Origin: JAWKMZ01 sp041391965
Lineage (GTDB): Bacteria > Bacteroidota > Bacteroidia > Flavobacteriales > Flavobacteriaceae
Assembly (NCBI GenBank): GCA_041391965.1
Contig: JAWKMZ010000008.1
Coordinates: 1-64,000, forward strand
Length of the DNA stretch: 64,000 nucleotides
Direction: 5' to 3'
In this document: positions 54,218 through 62,864 of the stretch, in pieces
Layout: each line of letters begins with the position of its first letter
Position numbering within the stretch: the first letter of the stretch is position 1
Position numbers and translations under genes: made by a program
Notes under the pieces: model-generated
Seen by the model: the letters and a program-made list of their open reading frames with translations, nothing else
What the model was told of the DNA's origin: nothing
Database searches by the model: none

Positions 54218-56209
54218 TTATTTTACATTTTCAATACAACTTTTGTCCAAGTCTTCTTTGATTTTGTTTTTCAATAAAAAATGTGAAATGGCATAAAAAG
54301 GTAGCCCTAAAAGCATCAATATACTATTAATTGGTTTTGTTTTGGGTGCTAAATGCTTATAAAAGGAAGTTGATTTGAGATAGGTTACAACAAAATAAAG
54401 CAGATAAATAAAAATGCAAATAAGACTTAAATCTATTGATGCTGAAGCGATTTCAGGTAATTTATTGTTTTTAAATACAAAATGAAGAATGAGTAAAATA
54501 ACACCTATACTGTAAAATAGAATAGCAAATTTTGAATACTCAACAACATCTTTAGCGTCTTTTTTTGAATTGGTGTAACTGTCATTTACTGTAATGCCAT
54601 TTTCATTTAGTTGTGCTATTGAAACATGACGTTTGGTAAGGATGTTAAACGCAAAAGGTTTGATACTCTCATCAAAATTAAGTGATTCGTAATTTTTGAT
54701 GACCTCCATCAAACGGTTGGTTTTATAAGTTTCTAAAAAGTTGTAATTAATAACTTCGCCATCAATGGTAACTGAGTTTTTTGGTTTTAGATTGAGGAAT
54801 TTTTTAAGCGGATTCAAGTAGCTATCAAACTCAAATAATCCTTTGTCATTGGTGGCTCTTCGAGTAAGATAAATTCCTAAAGGTAACATAATTAAAGTAG
54901 AAAGCCATGTACCAAAAATAGGGTTGATGCTTCCATTTTCTGCACTGTTTTTAGCAAATAATCCAATAAAATGATAGGATAAAAATAACAAAATAGCAAT
55001 GACTAAAGGCAATCCAATACCTCCTTTTCTAATTAAAGCACCTAATGGTGCACCAACAAAAAAGAGGATAAAACAGGCTATACCTAAAGCGTATTTTTCA
55101 TTGAGTGCAATAATATGTTTGTTCAACCATTTATCAGATATTTCAAAACCTTTCTTTTTGGTGTCGATGATTTGTTTGGTGCTATTCATCGAATTTAGAG
55201 ATAGGTTGAGTATTTGCACTTTAGTTTTGGTGTCAAACAAATCTAAAATGTTGTTTGAATGTTCAGTTTTTAAGCTGTCTTTTATTGGTTTAATGTTTTG
55301 GTCAAGATTGTTTATTGAGGTTCTACTATATAAAGTTTCTGCAAGTCCTTTGTAGTTGTTAGATTTGCTTTTGTAAAGACTGTCAATGGTATAGTTAAGT
55401 CCGCTTACATCTAACATATTGTATCTGCCATTGTAATTTTTATCATCTAAGTCTACATTGTTGAGGGCTTCTAAATCGACATTAAGTGTATAGGTATCAA
55501 AATAACTTTTGGCATGTGGTTTTTTTTGAGCTTCTTTTGGGTCTTTATTATAAATTTCTTCATAATAATTTCCATTAAAAAGAATGAGTTGTAGTATGTT
55601 AGAGTTTTCACTGCTTTTCAGTTCGCCAGAATCGGCAATAATTACTTTGTAATTTCCATTTCTGTTGTTACTGCGTTCGTGCATGACCACTTTTTTTAAA
55701 AACTGACCTCTGTCACCACTTTTAGAATCGACTTTAATATTAAAATTTCCTATTTCGTTAAATTGACCTTCGGCAATTGCCATAGCGGGTTTTAGCTTTG
55801 CAATGTTTTTTCTTAAGTTATACGAATTGTATTCGGCCCAAGGAATCACATTATTGGCAAACAAAAAAGTGGTTAATGAAAGTGCTGCAATAAAAATACT
55901 TAAGCCTAACATTGCACGTTGTAATGAAATACCTGTCGATTTCATAGCAGCAAATTCATAGTTTTCGGCAAAATCACCAAATACCATAATGGATGCTAAT
56001 AAGATGGTTAATGGAAGTATAAGTGGAATAAGTGTAGGTGTGATGTAAAGCAAAAACTTAAGGATGGTTTCCATATCTAAATCTTTTCCTGCCAATTCAG
56101 AAATGTATAGCCAAACTGCTTGTAAAACAAAAATGAGCATGAGTATTACAAACACGCTCAAAAATGTTTTTAAGTAGGTCTTTAATATGTACCTATCAAG
56201 TATTTTCAT
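54218..56209 (-). CDS. LptF/LptG-family permease
   Basis: The 663-residue inner-membrane protein matches the YjgP/YjgQ (LptF/G) permeases of the LPS transport ABC system. It has 'ILDRYILKTYLKTFLSVFVILMLIFVLQAVWLYI' at the N-terminus and 'LKFLLYITPTLIPLILPLTILLASIMVFGDFAENYEFAAMKSTGISLQRAMLGLSIFIAAL'. A periplasmic beta-jellyroll-type region spans about residues 120-330, and the second helix group is 'ALGIACFILFFVGAPLGALIRKGGIGLPLVIAILLFLSYHF'. Unusually long, it has an extra C-terminal part (about residues 480-663, including further membrane helices 'YSIGVILLILHFVF' and 'ICIFIYLLYFVVTYL'). The family half is certain; which of LptF or LptG is not. LolA and ribB flank it. Confidence 0.9.
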   Translation of the reverse strand: MKILDRYILKTYLKTFLSVFVILMLIFVLQAVWLYISELAGKDLDMETILKFLLYITPTLIPLILPLTILLASIMVFGDFAENYEFAAMKSTGISLQRAMLGLSIFIAALSLTTFLFANNVIPWAEYNSYNLRKNIAKLKPAMAIAEGQFNEIGNFNIKVDSKSGDRGQFLKKVVMHERSNNRNGNYKVIIADSGELKSSENSNILQLILFNGNYYEEIYNKDPKEAQKKPHAKSYFDTYTLNVDLEALNNVDLDDKNYNGRYNMLDVSGLNYTIDSLYKSKSNNYKGLAETLYSRTSINNLDQNIKPIKDSLKTEHSNNILDLFDTKTKVQILNLSLNSMNSTKQIIDTKKKGFEISDKWLNKHIIALNEKYALGIACFILFFVGAPLGALIRKGGIGLPLVIAILLFLSYHFIGLFAKNSAENGSINPIFGTWLSTLIMLPLGIYLTRRATNDKGLFEFDSYLNPLKKFLNLKPKNSVTIDGEVINYNFLETYKTNRLMEVIKNYESLNFDESIKPFAFNILTKRHVSIAQLNENGITVNDSYTNSKKDAKDVVEYSKFAILFYSIGVILLILHFVFKNNKLPEIASASIDLSLICIFIYLLYFVVTYLKSTSFYKHLAPKTKPINSILMLLGLPFYAISHFLLKNKIKEDLDKSCIENVK

Positions 56210-56222
56210 TTGTAGCTAAAAC

Positions 56223-56864
56223 CTAATCTAATTTATTGATGTAATATCCTTTGTATTTATTGGCATCAAAAGTAAATAAGGTTTTTGATATAGGTTGGTT
56301 TGTTTTAAAAGAATTAACAGTTAAGGTGGTGTTGGTGCCATTTTTGCCCACTTCAATAAGGTTATAAATGGTTTTGGTTTGTGCATCAATACCTAATAGG
56401 ATGTGTTTAATTTCAGAATGAGTATCTATTGGGTTGAGTTTGATATACTGTATTTTTCTACCGCTTATATTTTGTACAATATCCATTGCGTAAGTATAAC
56501 CTTCTTTATAAAAAGACAACATTTTACTTGGTGTAATGCTACTTTCGTCATCTGTATTGTCTTTTGAAATGGTAACTTCTTCGTCTTCTGGGTTGATAGA
56601 GTATAAAGTTTTACCATCAAATATGCGTGTCACACCCAAAATATTCAACAAATATTTATCACCTTCAATAACCACATCGCCACGTGTTTCTTGATTGATG
56701 TTCTCGCTCATGTTCTTTAACACATATTTAAAATCTATTGAAATGTTTTCATAGCTTTTCACTTTGGTGTTCACTTCATTAAGCAATGCCTTTGCTTTTT
56801 CAGCTTCTTGTGCGTTTACTGAAAAGGATAATAAAATAACGATTGCAATAAATAATTTTTTCAT
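56223..56864 (-). CDS. lolA: Outer-membrane lipoprotein carrier protein LolA-like
   Basis: The 213-residue periplasmic protein has a signal peptide (LFIAIVILLSFSVNAQ) and the LolA fold sequence: 'AKALLNEVNTKVKSYENISIDFKYVLKNMSENINQETRGDVVIEGDKYLLNILGVTRIFDGKTLYSINPEDEEVTISK' and 'LLGIDAQTKTIYNLIEVGKNGTNTTLTVNSFKTNQPISKTLFTFDANKYKGYYI'. LolA takes lipoproteins released by LolCDE across the periplasm to the outer membrane. It lies between ftsK and lptF/G, an arrangement conserved in this family and joining lipoprotein with LPS export. Partner genes lolCDE and lolB are not in the window. Confidence 0.88.
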   Translation of the reverse strand: MKKLFIAIVILLSFSVNAQEAEKAKALLNEVNTKVKSYENISIDFKYVLKNMSENINQETRGDVVIEGDKYLLNILGVTRIFDGKTLYSINPEDEEVTISKDNTDDESSITPSKMLSFYKEGYTYAMDIVQNISGRKIQYIKLNPIDTHSEIKHILLGIDAQTKTIYNLIEVGKNGTNTTLTVNSFKTNQPISKTLFTFDANKYKGYYINKLD

Positions 56865-56911
56865 GGTTTTGATTCTATGTATATGTTTCTGATTTTAATA
56901 TCTATATAGCT

Positions 56912-59299
56912 TTAATGACTTTCATTGGCTAAAAGTTGGTCTAAAGCTACTAAATCTGGTACTAAAACTTGTCTGGCTTTACTGCCTTCAAAAGCACCAA
57001 CAATACCTGCAGCCTCTAATTGATCAATTAAGCGTCCAGCTCTGTTATAACCTAATTTTAATTTTCGTTGTAATAAAGATGCAGAACCTTGTTGAGCTGT
57101 TACAATCACTTCTGCAGCTTCTCTAAATAGCTTGTCACGGTCAGCTATATCTATATCAAGACTTGTGCCACTTTCTTCACCAACATACTCAGGTAATAAA
57201 TAGGCATCAGGATAAGCTTTTTGGCCTCCAATAAATTCTGTTATTTGCTCTACTTCTGGAGTATCAACAAAGGCACATTGTACACGTGTCAAATCGTTGC
57301 CTTGTGTGTAAAGCATATCACCTCGACCTATAAGTTGATCAGCACCTGAGTTGTCCAAAATAGTACGAGAATCTATTTTTGAAGTTACTCTAAAAGCAAT
57401 TCTGGCAGGGAAATTGGCTTTGATAATTCCTGTAATAACGTTTACTGATGGACGTTGTGTTGCAATGATAAGATGAATACCAATAGCACGCGCTAATTGT
57501 GCTAAACGTGCAATAGGTGTTTCTACTTCTTTTCCAGCAGTCATAATCAAATCGGCAAACTCATCAACAACTAATACAATGTATGGCAAAAACTGATGAC
57601 CATCATTTGGGTTCAGTTTTCGGGCTTTAAATTTTTCGTTGTATTCTTTAATGTTACGAACCATTGCATTTTTTAGCATTTCGTAACGGTTATCCATTTC
57701 AATACATAATGAATTTAATGTATTAATCACCTTGGTGTTATCAGTGATAATGGCTTCTTCACTATCTGGCAGTTTTGCAAGGTAATGCCGTTCAATTTTG
57801 TTAAATAGTGTTAGTTCGACCTTTTTTGGATCAACTAACACAAATTTTACTTCGGCTGGATGTTTTTTGTAAAGTAAAGACGTCAAAACAGCATTCAACC
57901 CAACCGATTTTCCTTGTCCTGTAGCTCCAGCCATCAAAAGATGAGGCATTTTGGCTAAATCTACCACCATGGTTTCATTGCTGATGGTTTTACCAAAAGC
58001 GATAGGCAATTCCATGTCCGATTTTTGGAATTTTTGCGATGCTATAACTGAACGCATGGATACAATTGTCGAATTTTTATTTGGAACTTCAATACCAATG
58101 GTGCCTTTTCCAGGAATTGGCGCAATAATTCGGATGCCTAAAGCTGAAAGTGATAAAGCAATATCATCTTCTAAGTTTTTAATTTTTGAAATACGAACAC
58201 CTGCATTTGGCACAATTTCATAAAGTGTTACTGTTGGTCCAATGGTTGCTTTAATGTTAGCTATGCCAATGTTGTAGTTGTTTAAGGTTTCAACAATTCG
58301 ATTTTTGTTTTCTTCTAATTCTTCTTGATTGATGGTAATGCCTTCAGAATCATATTTTTTGAGTAAATCTAAAGGTGGAAATTGGTATTTGCTCAGTTCT
58401 AAGGTTGGGTCAAAACGTCCAAAATCTTCAACTAATTTGTCTGATAGGTTATCAGTTTCAGAGACTTCTTCTGCAACTTTTTCAATTTCCATTGCAAGAT
58501 CTTCTTTTTCTTCTTCTTCTGTAACTTCAATTTCTAAATTGTTTGATTTTAATTCAGGTTCTGATTGGTTTTTTATAGTTGGTTGGCTGTTTTCTAACGG
58601 AATGTCAAAGGCCGATTTGATATCTTCGGCTTCAGCAGTCAAATTGTTATCTAAAGGGACAAAATTGGTGTCATCTGCAATTGATTTAAAATCGTCTTTA
58701 ATATCTTTTTTAGCCGATTTGAATAAGTTGACAATGGTTGGTCCTGTCACTTTAAATTTAATTGCCAAATAAGTGATTAAACCAAAAAGGAGTAGAAGTG
58801 CAGTCCCAATAACACCAATGTAGTCTTGAAAAAAACTGTTCATTTCAAAACCAATGACACCACCAAGCATGTCGTATTGATGTGCAAAAAAACCAAAGAA
58901 AATGGACAGCCAGATGGCAATAAGCGTTCCCCAAATCCAGTGATTTCGGAGTTTTGCTTTATTGATGTCTAAAGTGACATAAATACCTGAAAGGAATAGC
59001 AACCCAGAAAAGATAAATGAGGCAACTCCAAATCCTTTCATAATAAACAAGTCGCTTACCCAAGCACCTAATTTGTTGAGCCAGTTTTCAGCTTTTACAG
59101 TTCTTGAGCCAATTTCGGTAAGTGTGCTTTGGTCTGCTTTCCCAGTAAAAAAGAAAGATAAAAAAGCAATAAACATCAAAATACCAATAATAATTAGCAA
59201 GCTGCCAAAAATAAGTTTTTGCTGACTTGATAATTTGAAACTCGGTTTTTTTAATTTTGGTGTTGTACTGCTTATAGTCTTGGTTTTCTTCTTCGCCAT
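56912..59299 (-). CDS. ftsK: DNA translocase FtsK
   Basis: FtsK pumps the chromosome terminus through the division septum and activates XerCD resolution at dif. The ATG at 59297-59299 gives MAKKKTKTISSTTPK and 795 residues; a longer frame starts at the TTG of a -7 box (59321-59328). Four N-terminal membrane helices (about residues 25-190), a shorter linker than in E. coli and the motor domain are present. The motor has Walker A 'MAGATGQGKSVGLNAVLTSLLY' near residue 450, Walker B 'YIVLVVDEFADLI', 'IIATQRPSVNVITGIIKANFPARIAFRV' and 'GRGDMLY'. The C-terminal gamma domain ('AASLLQRKLKLGYNRAGRLIDQLEAAGIVG'-like, about residues 720-790) reads orienting sequences. Confidence 0.95.
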   Translation of the reverse strand: MAKKKTKTISSTTPKLKKPSFKLSSQQKLIFGSLLIIIGILMFIAFLSFFFTGKADQSTLTEIGSRTVKAENWLNKLGAWVSDLFIMKGFGVASFIFSGLLFLSGIYVTLDINKAKLRNHWIWGTLIAIWLSIFFGFFAHQYDMLGGVIGFEMNSFFQDYIGVIGTALLLLFGLITYLAIKFKVTGPTIVNLFKSAKKDIKDDFKSIADDTNFVPLDNNLTAEAEDIKSAFDIPLENSQPTIKNQSEPELKSNNLEIEVTEEEEKEDLAMEIEKVAEEVSETDNLSDKLVEDFGRFDPTLELSKYQFPPLDLLKKYDSEGITINQEELEENKNRIVETLNNYNIGIANIKATIGPTVTLYEIVPNAGVRISKIKNLEDDIALSLSALGIRIIAPIPGKGTIGIEVPNKNSTIVSMRSVIASQKFQKSDMELPIAFGKTISNETMVVDLAKMPHLLMAGATGQGKSVGLNAVLTSLLYKKHPAEVKFVLVDPKKVELTLFNKIERHYLAKLPDSEEAIITDNTKVINTLNSLCIEMDNRYEMLKNAMVRNIKEYNEKFKARKLNPNDGHQFLPYIVLVVDEFADLIMTAGKEVETPIARLAQLARAIGIHLIIATQRPSVNVITGIIKANFPARIAFRVTSKIDSRTILDNSGADQLIGRGDMLYTQGNDLTRVQCAFVDTPEVEQITEFIGGQKAYPDAYLLPEYVGEESGTSLDIDIADRDKLFREAAEVIVTAQQGSASLLQRKLKLGYNRAGRLIDQLEAAGIVGAFEGSKARQVLVPDLVALDQLLANESH

Positions 59300-59320
59300 C
59301 AACGCATAGTTAGATTGAAA

Positions 59321-59328
59321 CAAAAATA
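59321..59328 (-). promoter_or_regulatory. Candidate -7 box of ftsK
   Basis: CAAAAATA on the plus strand reads TATTTTTG on the minus strand, matching TAnnTTTG, 21 bases upstream of the ATG. It may be a secondary promoter within the pheT-ribB run. Confidence 0.35.
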
Positions 59329-59362
59329 CAAATTACTAACGTTTATCCTAACGGAAATAGTA

Positions 59363-59734
59363 TTAAAAAAGCTTTGGGTAATAAATGATGGCAGCCACAA
59401 TAATTGCCGAAATAGAAGCAATAAAAACAGCACCTGCAGCAATGTCTTTGATGTGTCCAATGGTTTTATGATGTTCTGGATGAATAAAATCGGCCATATA
59501 CTCAATGGCAGTGTTAATGCCTTCAATGCTCATTACTAAGCCTATCATAGCAATTTGAAACAGCCATTCAGTCTTAGAAATTTCAAAGTAAAAACCTGCT
59601 ATCGTAACCAAAAGAGCTACAAATAGTTGAACTTTAATGCTGGCTTCGGTTTTAAACAAACGTATGGCACCTTTAAAAGCCCAACCTATGCTTTTTAAAC
59701 GGTTGACAACAAAAGAGTCTTTTTTATTTGTCAT
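59363..59734 (-). CDS. dgkA: Diacylglycerol kinase family membrane protein
   Basis: The 123-residue product has three membrane helices and the small DgkA pattern: 'VNRLKSIGWAFKGAIRLFKTEASIKVQLFVALLVTIAGFYFEISKTEWLFQIAMIGLVMSIEGINTAIEYMADFIHPEHHKTIGHIKDIAAGAVFIASISAIIVAAIIYYPKLF'. The 'EGINTAIEYMADF' line with the glutamate, asparagine and aspartate is the active site near residue 73, and 'AAGAVFIA' is the third helix. In Bacteroidota and Firmicutes the same family often acts on undecaprenol. It starts 9 bases after tpx and precedes ftsK, so co-transcription is likely. Confidence 0.9.
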   Translation of the reverse strand: MTNKKDSFVVNRLKSIGWAFKGAIRLFKTEASIKVQLFVALLVTIAGFYFEISKTEWLFQIAMIGLVMSIEGINTAIEYMADFIHPEHHKTIGHIKDIAAGAVFIASISAIIVAAIIYYPKLF

Positions 59735-59743
59735 AAAATAAAT

Positions 59744-60244
59744 TTAAGACAAGGCGTTTAAAGCGGCTTTGTAATTTGGTTCATCAACAATTTCAGGAAC
59801 TTGTTCTGTATGTGTGATAATGCCTTCTTTGTTTATAACCACAACGCAACGTGAATGTAAAGCTTCTAATGGACCATCTGTAAAGTTGAGACCATAAGTT
59901 TTGCCAAAACTTCCATCTTTATAATCAGAAAGATTGACCACATTTTCTAAACCTTCAGCACCACAAAAACGCGCTTGTGCAAAAGGTAAATCGTGTGAAA
60001 TACACAAAACTTTAGTGTCTTTTAATTGGCTGGCTTCTTTATTAAATTGTCTAACCGATTGTGCACAAGTACCTGTGTCAATACTCGGAAAAATGTTTAA
60101 AACCACGTTGTGTCCTGCAAAATCGGCTAAGGTTTTTGTAGATAAATCGGTTGCAGTTAATTTAAAATCTGGGGCTTTTGAGCCTTTTTTTGGTAAATCT
60201 CCAGAGGTGTGAATAGAGTTTCCTTTTAGTGTTACTGTTGCCAT
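59744..60244 (-). CDS. tpx: Thiol peroxidase Tpx
   Basis: The 166-residue product is an atypical 2-Cys peroxiredoxin that reduces lipid and alkyl hydroperoxides with thioredoxin as donor. The peroxidatic cysteine is in 'LNIFPSIDTGTCAQSVRQFNKEA' (C60) and the resolving cysteine in 'FAQARFCGAEGLENVVNLSD' (C94), at the Tpx-specific spacing. 'IHTSGDLPKKGSKAPDFKLTATDL' and 'ALHSRCVVVINKEGII' also match. Length and start MATVTLKGN are normal. It lies between pheT and dgkA on the same strand. Confidence 0.95.
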   Translation of the reverse strand: MATVTLKGNSIHTSGDLPKKGSKAPDFKLTATDLSTKTLADFAGHNVVLNIFPSIDTGTCAQSVRQFNKEASQLKDTKVLCISHDLPFAQARFCGAEGLENVVNLSDYKDGSFGKTYGLNFTDGPLEALHSRCVVVINKEGIITHTEQVPEIVDEPNYKAALNALS

Positions 60245-60316
60245 AATTTTAATTTATTTTAGAGTGTTAAAATTAGGGATTATTTAATGGTTTTGGTATT
60301 AAAAAAAGTATAATTT

Positions 60317-62743
60317 TTATCTTAACTCAGCACCAAGTTGATTTTCAAAATTAGTTTGAAGCTTTTTCATTATTTTGTCTATTTGCTTATCTGTTAGCGT
60401 ACTGCGTTCATCTTGAAACATAAAGCTTATTGCATAACTTTTTTTGCCTTTTGGTAAGTTTTTACCTTGATAAACATCAAATAAATCGACGTTTTTAAGC
60501 AATTGTTTTTCGGTTTGTTTAGCAATGGTATCAATGGCTTCAAAACTAACATTGTCATCTAATAACAAAGCAAAATCGCGTCGTACTTCAGGATATTTTG
60601 GGATGTCTTTAAACTTAATGGTGTTGTGTTTTGCCATGTCAATGACGTTGTCCCAATTAAAATCGGCAAATAATACATCTTGGGTAATTCCAAAATGTTT
60701 CAGTATTTTTTTGGTTACCAAACCAAAATCTACTATAGTTTTCTTTCCTATTGATAAAGTCAAACCTTCACTAAAAACATCATTAGTAATTGGTGAGACT
60801 TTAAAACGGGCTAAACCTAAGCGCTCTAAAACCGAAGTAATAATGCCTTTTAAGTAGAAAAAATCACTTGGTTGTGTGTTGGCATTCCAGCGTTCGTTTT
60901 GTTTTGCACCAGTTACAAAAAGTGACAAGTGTTTTTGCTCCTCATGCTTGTCAGAATAGCTATGATAGGTTTTTCCGTATTCAAATAACTTTAAATCAAA
61001 ACGTCGTCTGTTGATGTTATGGCTTACTGCTTCTAAACCAGAAAACAACAAGCTTTGGCGCATCACACTCAAATCGCTGCTCAATGGATTGAGCATTTCT
61101 ACATTGTGTTCGTCTTTTAACTGCTGACTTAGTTGGATATAATTTGCTGTGGTTAATGAATTGGATAAAATTTCAAAAAAACCTTGTGCAGCCAATTGGT
61201 TTCCAATAATGTTTTGCAATTTAAAATCTTCAAAACGAGATGTATTTGAAATGGAAGCGTTTAATTTTTCGGTGGTTTTAATCTTGTTATAGCCATACAC
61301 ACGTAGGATTTCTTCAATAATATCGGCTTCACGTTGTACATCGTTTCTGTAGGCAGGAACGGTTAAGCCTAAACCGGTTTCTGTAACGTTATTGATTTTA
61401 ATATCCAACGACATTAAAATGCGTTTAATGGTGTCTCTCGGAATTTCTTCGCCAATCAATTTTTTGGTATTGTCAAAACTCAAACGTACTTGGAAATCTT
61501 CTAATTTCTTCGGATAAAAATCGACAATATCACTGGTTACTTCCCCACCAGCAATTTCTTGTATTAATAATGCAGCGCGTTTTAAAGCGTATTCTGTAAT
61601 ATTTGGATCGATACCACGTTCAAATCGGAAAGACGCATCAGTATTTAAAGCATGACGTTTGGCTGTTTTTCGAATACTTACAGGGTTAAAATAGGCGCTT
61701 TCTAAGAAAATGCTTGTCGTATTCTCCGTAACGCCAGAAGTGATACCACCAAAAACACCAGCTATACACATTGGTTTTTGAGTGTCGCAAATCATTAAAT
61801 CTTCTTCGTGTAATTCGCGTTCAACATCATCTAACGTTTTAAACTTTGTGCCTTTAGGCAAAGTTTTAACGATAATTTTACTCCCTTCAATTTTTGAAGT
61901 ATCAAAAGCGTGAAGTGGTTGACCTAATTCGTGTAAAACGTAGTTGGTCACATCTACCACGTTATTTTTTGGTGTTAAACCAATGGCTTTTAATCGGTTT
62001 TGTAACCAAGTAGGTGAGTCTTCAACTTTCAATCCTGAAATGGTAACACCGCAATAACGAGGTGCTAAATCTTTATCAATAACATCAACATCAATTTTTA
62101 AAGTTCTGTTATCAATATGAAAAGCACTTACTGATGGAGTGATTAACTCTACGTTGACATCATTTTGCAATAAACCTGCTTTTAGGTCACGAGCTGTACC
62201 AAAATGGCTCATCGCATCGGCTCTGTTTGGTGTCAAGCCAATTTCAAATACATGGTCGTTTTCTACTTTAAAAACATCGGCAACCAAGGTGCCTACTTTT
62301 AACTTTTCGTCTAAAACCAAAATACCTTCATGCGATTTGCCAAGACCAAGTTCGTCTTCAGCACAAATCATTCCATGACTTTCTTCGCCTCTTATTTTTC
62401 CTTTTTTGATAGTCCAAGCATCACCTTCTTTAGTGTATAAAGTTGTGCCAATAGTGGCAACAGGTACTTTTTGTCCAACTGCAACATTTGGAGCACCACA
62501 TACAATCTGTAAAGGTTCTGTAGCACCAATATTAACGGTAGTTACTTTTAATTTGTCAGCATTACTATGTTGTACACAGGTTAAAACTTCGCCAACAACA
62601 ATGCCTTCCAATCCGCCTTTAACCGATTGAAATGGATGTATGCCTTCAACTTCCAAGCCCAAATCTGTAAGGAGCTCGCCTGTTTTTTCAGGAGTCCAGT
62701 CTATGTTAACAAATTGTTTTAACCAATTATAAGAAATTTTCAT
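60317..62743 (-). CDS. pheT: Phenylalanine--tRNA ligase beta subunit
   Basis: PheT pairs with PheS to charge tRNA-Phe. The 808-residue product is full length and has all parts. An N-terminal tRNA-binding (EMAP-like) domain spans about residues 40-150 ('GIVVGEVLTCVQHSNADKLKVTTVNIG'). The B3/B4 editing region contains 'APRYCGVTISGLKVEDSPTWLQNRLKAIGLTPKNNVVDVTNYVLHELGQPLHAFD', and the B5 domain lies around residues 400-470. A catalytic-like core ('EADIIEEILRVYGYNKI'; 'LFEYGKTYH') follows, ending in the ferredoxin-like anticodon-binding domain ('KDIPKYPEVRRDFALLLDDNVSFEAI' to 'KQTEKQLLKNVDLFDVYQGKNLPKGKKSYAISFMFQD'). pheS is not in the window, unlike the usual pheST operon. A -7 box TATCTTTG lies upstream. 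Confidence 0.96.
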   Translation of the reverse strand: MKISYNWLKQFVNIDWTPEKTGELLTDLGLEVEGIHPFQSVKGGLEGIVVGEVLTCVQHSNADKLKVTTVNIGATEPLQIVCGAPNVAVGQKVPVATIGTTLYTKEGDAWTIKKGKIRGEESHGMICAEDELGLGKSHEGILVLDEKLKVGTLVADVFKVENDHVFEIGLTPNRADAMSHFGTARDLKAGLLQNDVNVELITPSVSAFHIDNRTLKIDVDVIDKDLAPRYCGVTISGLKVEDSPTWLQNRLKAIGLTPKNNVVDVTNYVLHELGQPLHAFDTSKIEGSKIIVKTLPKGTKFKTLDDVERELHEEDLMICDTQKPMCIAGVFGGITSGVTENTTSIFLESAYFNPVSIRKTAKRHALNTDASFRFERGIDPNITEYALKRAALLIQEIAGGEVTSDIVDFYPKKLEDFQVRLSFDNTKKLIGEEIPRDTIKRILMSLDIKINNVTETGLGLTVPAYRNDVQREADIIEEILRVYGYNKIKTTEKLNASISNTSRFEDFKLQNIIGNQLAAQGFFEILSNSLTTANYIQLSQQLKDEHNVEMLNPLSSDLSVMRQSLLFSGLEAVSHNINRRRFDLKLFEYGKTYHSYSDKHEEQKHLSLFVTGAKQNERWNANTQPSDFFYLKGIITSVLERLGLARFKVSPITNDVFSEGLTLSIGKKTIVDFGLVTKKILKHFGITQDVLFADFNWDNVIDMAKHNTIKFKDIPKYPEVRRDFALLLDDNVSFEAIDTIAKQTEKQLLKNVDLFDVYQGKNLPKGKKSYAISFMFQDERSTLTDKQIDKIMKKLQTNFENQLGAELR

Positions 62744-62764
62744 GTGATATATTTATACAAGTGG

Positions 62765-62772
62765 CAAAGATA
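62765..62772 (-). promoter_or_regulatory. -7 box of pheT
   Basis: CAAAGATA on the plus strand reads TATCTTTG on the minus strand, matching TAnnTTTG, 21 bases upstream of the start codon. A TTG element at the usual distance is not evident. Confidence 0.45.
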
Positions 62773-62864
62773 ATAATACTAAATAGTTATAGAAATGCGA
62801 TTTTATTTTTATTTGTAAGTATTTTGCATATATTTCGATTAATGTTTTATTAAATCTCTTTTTG

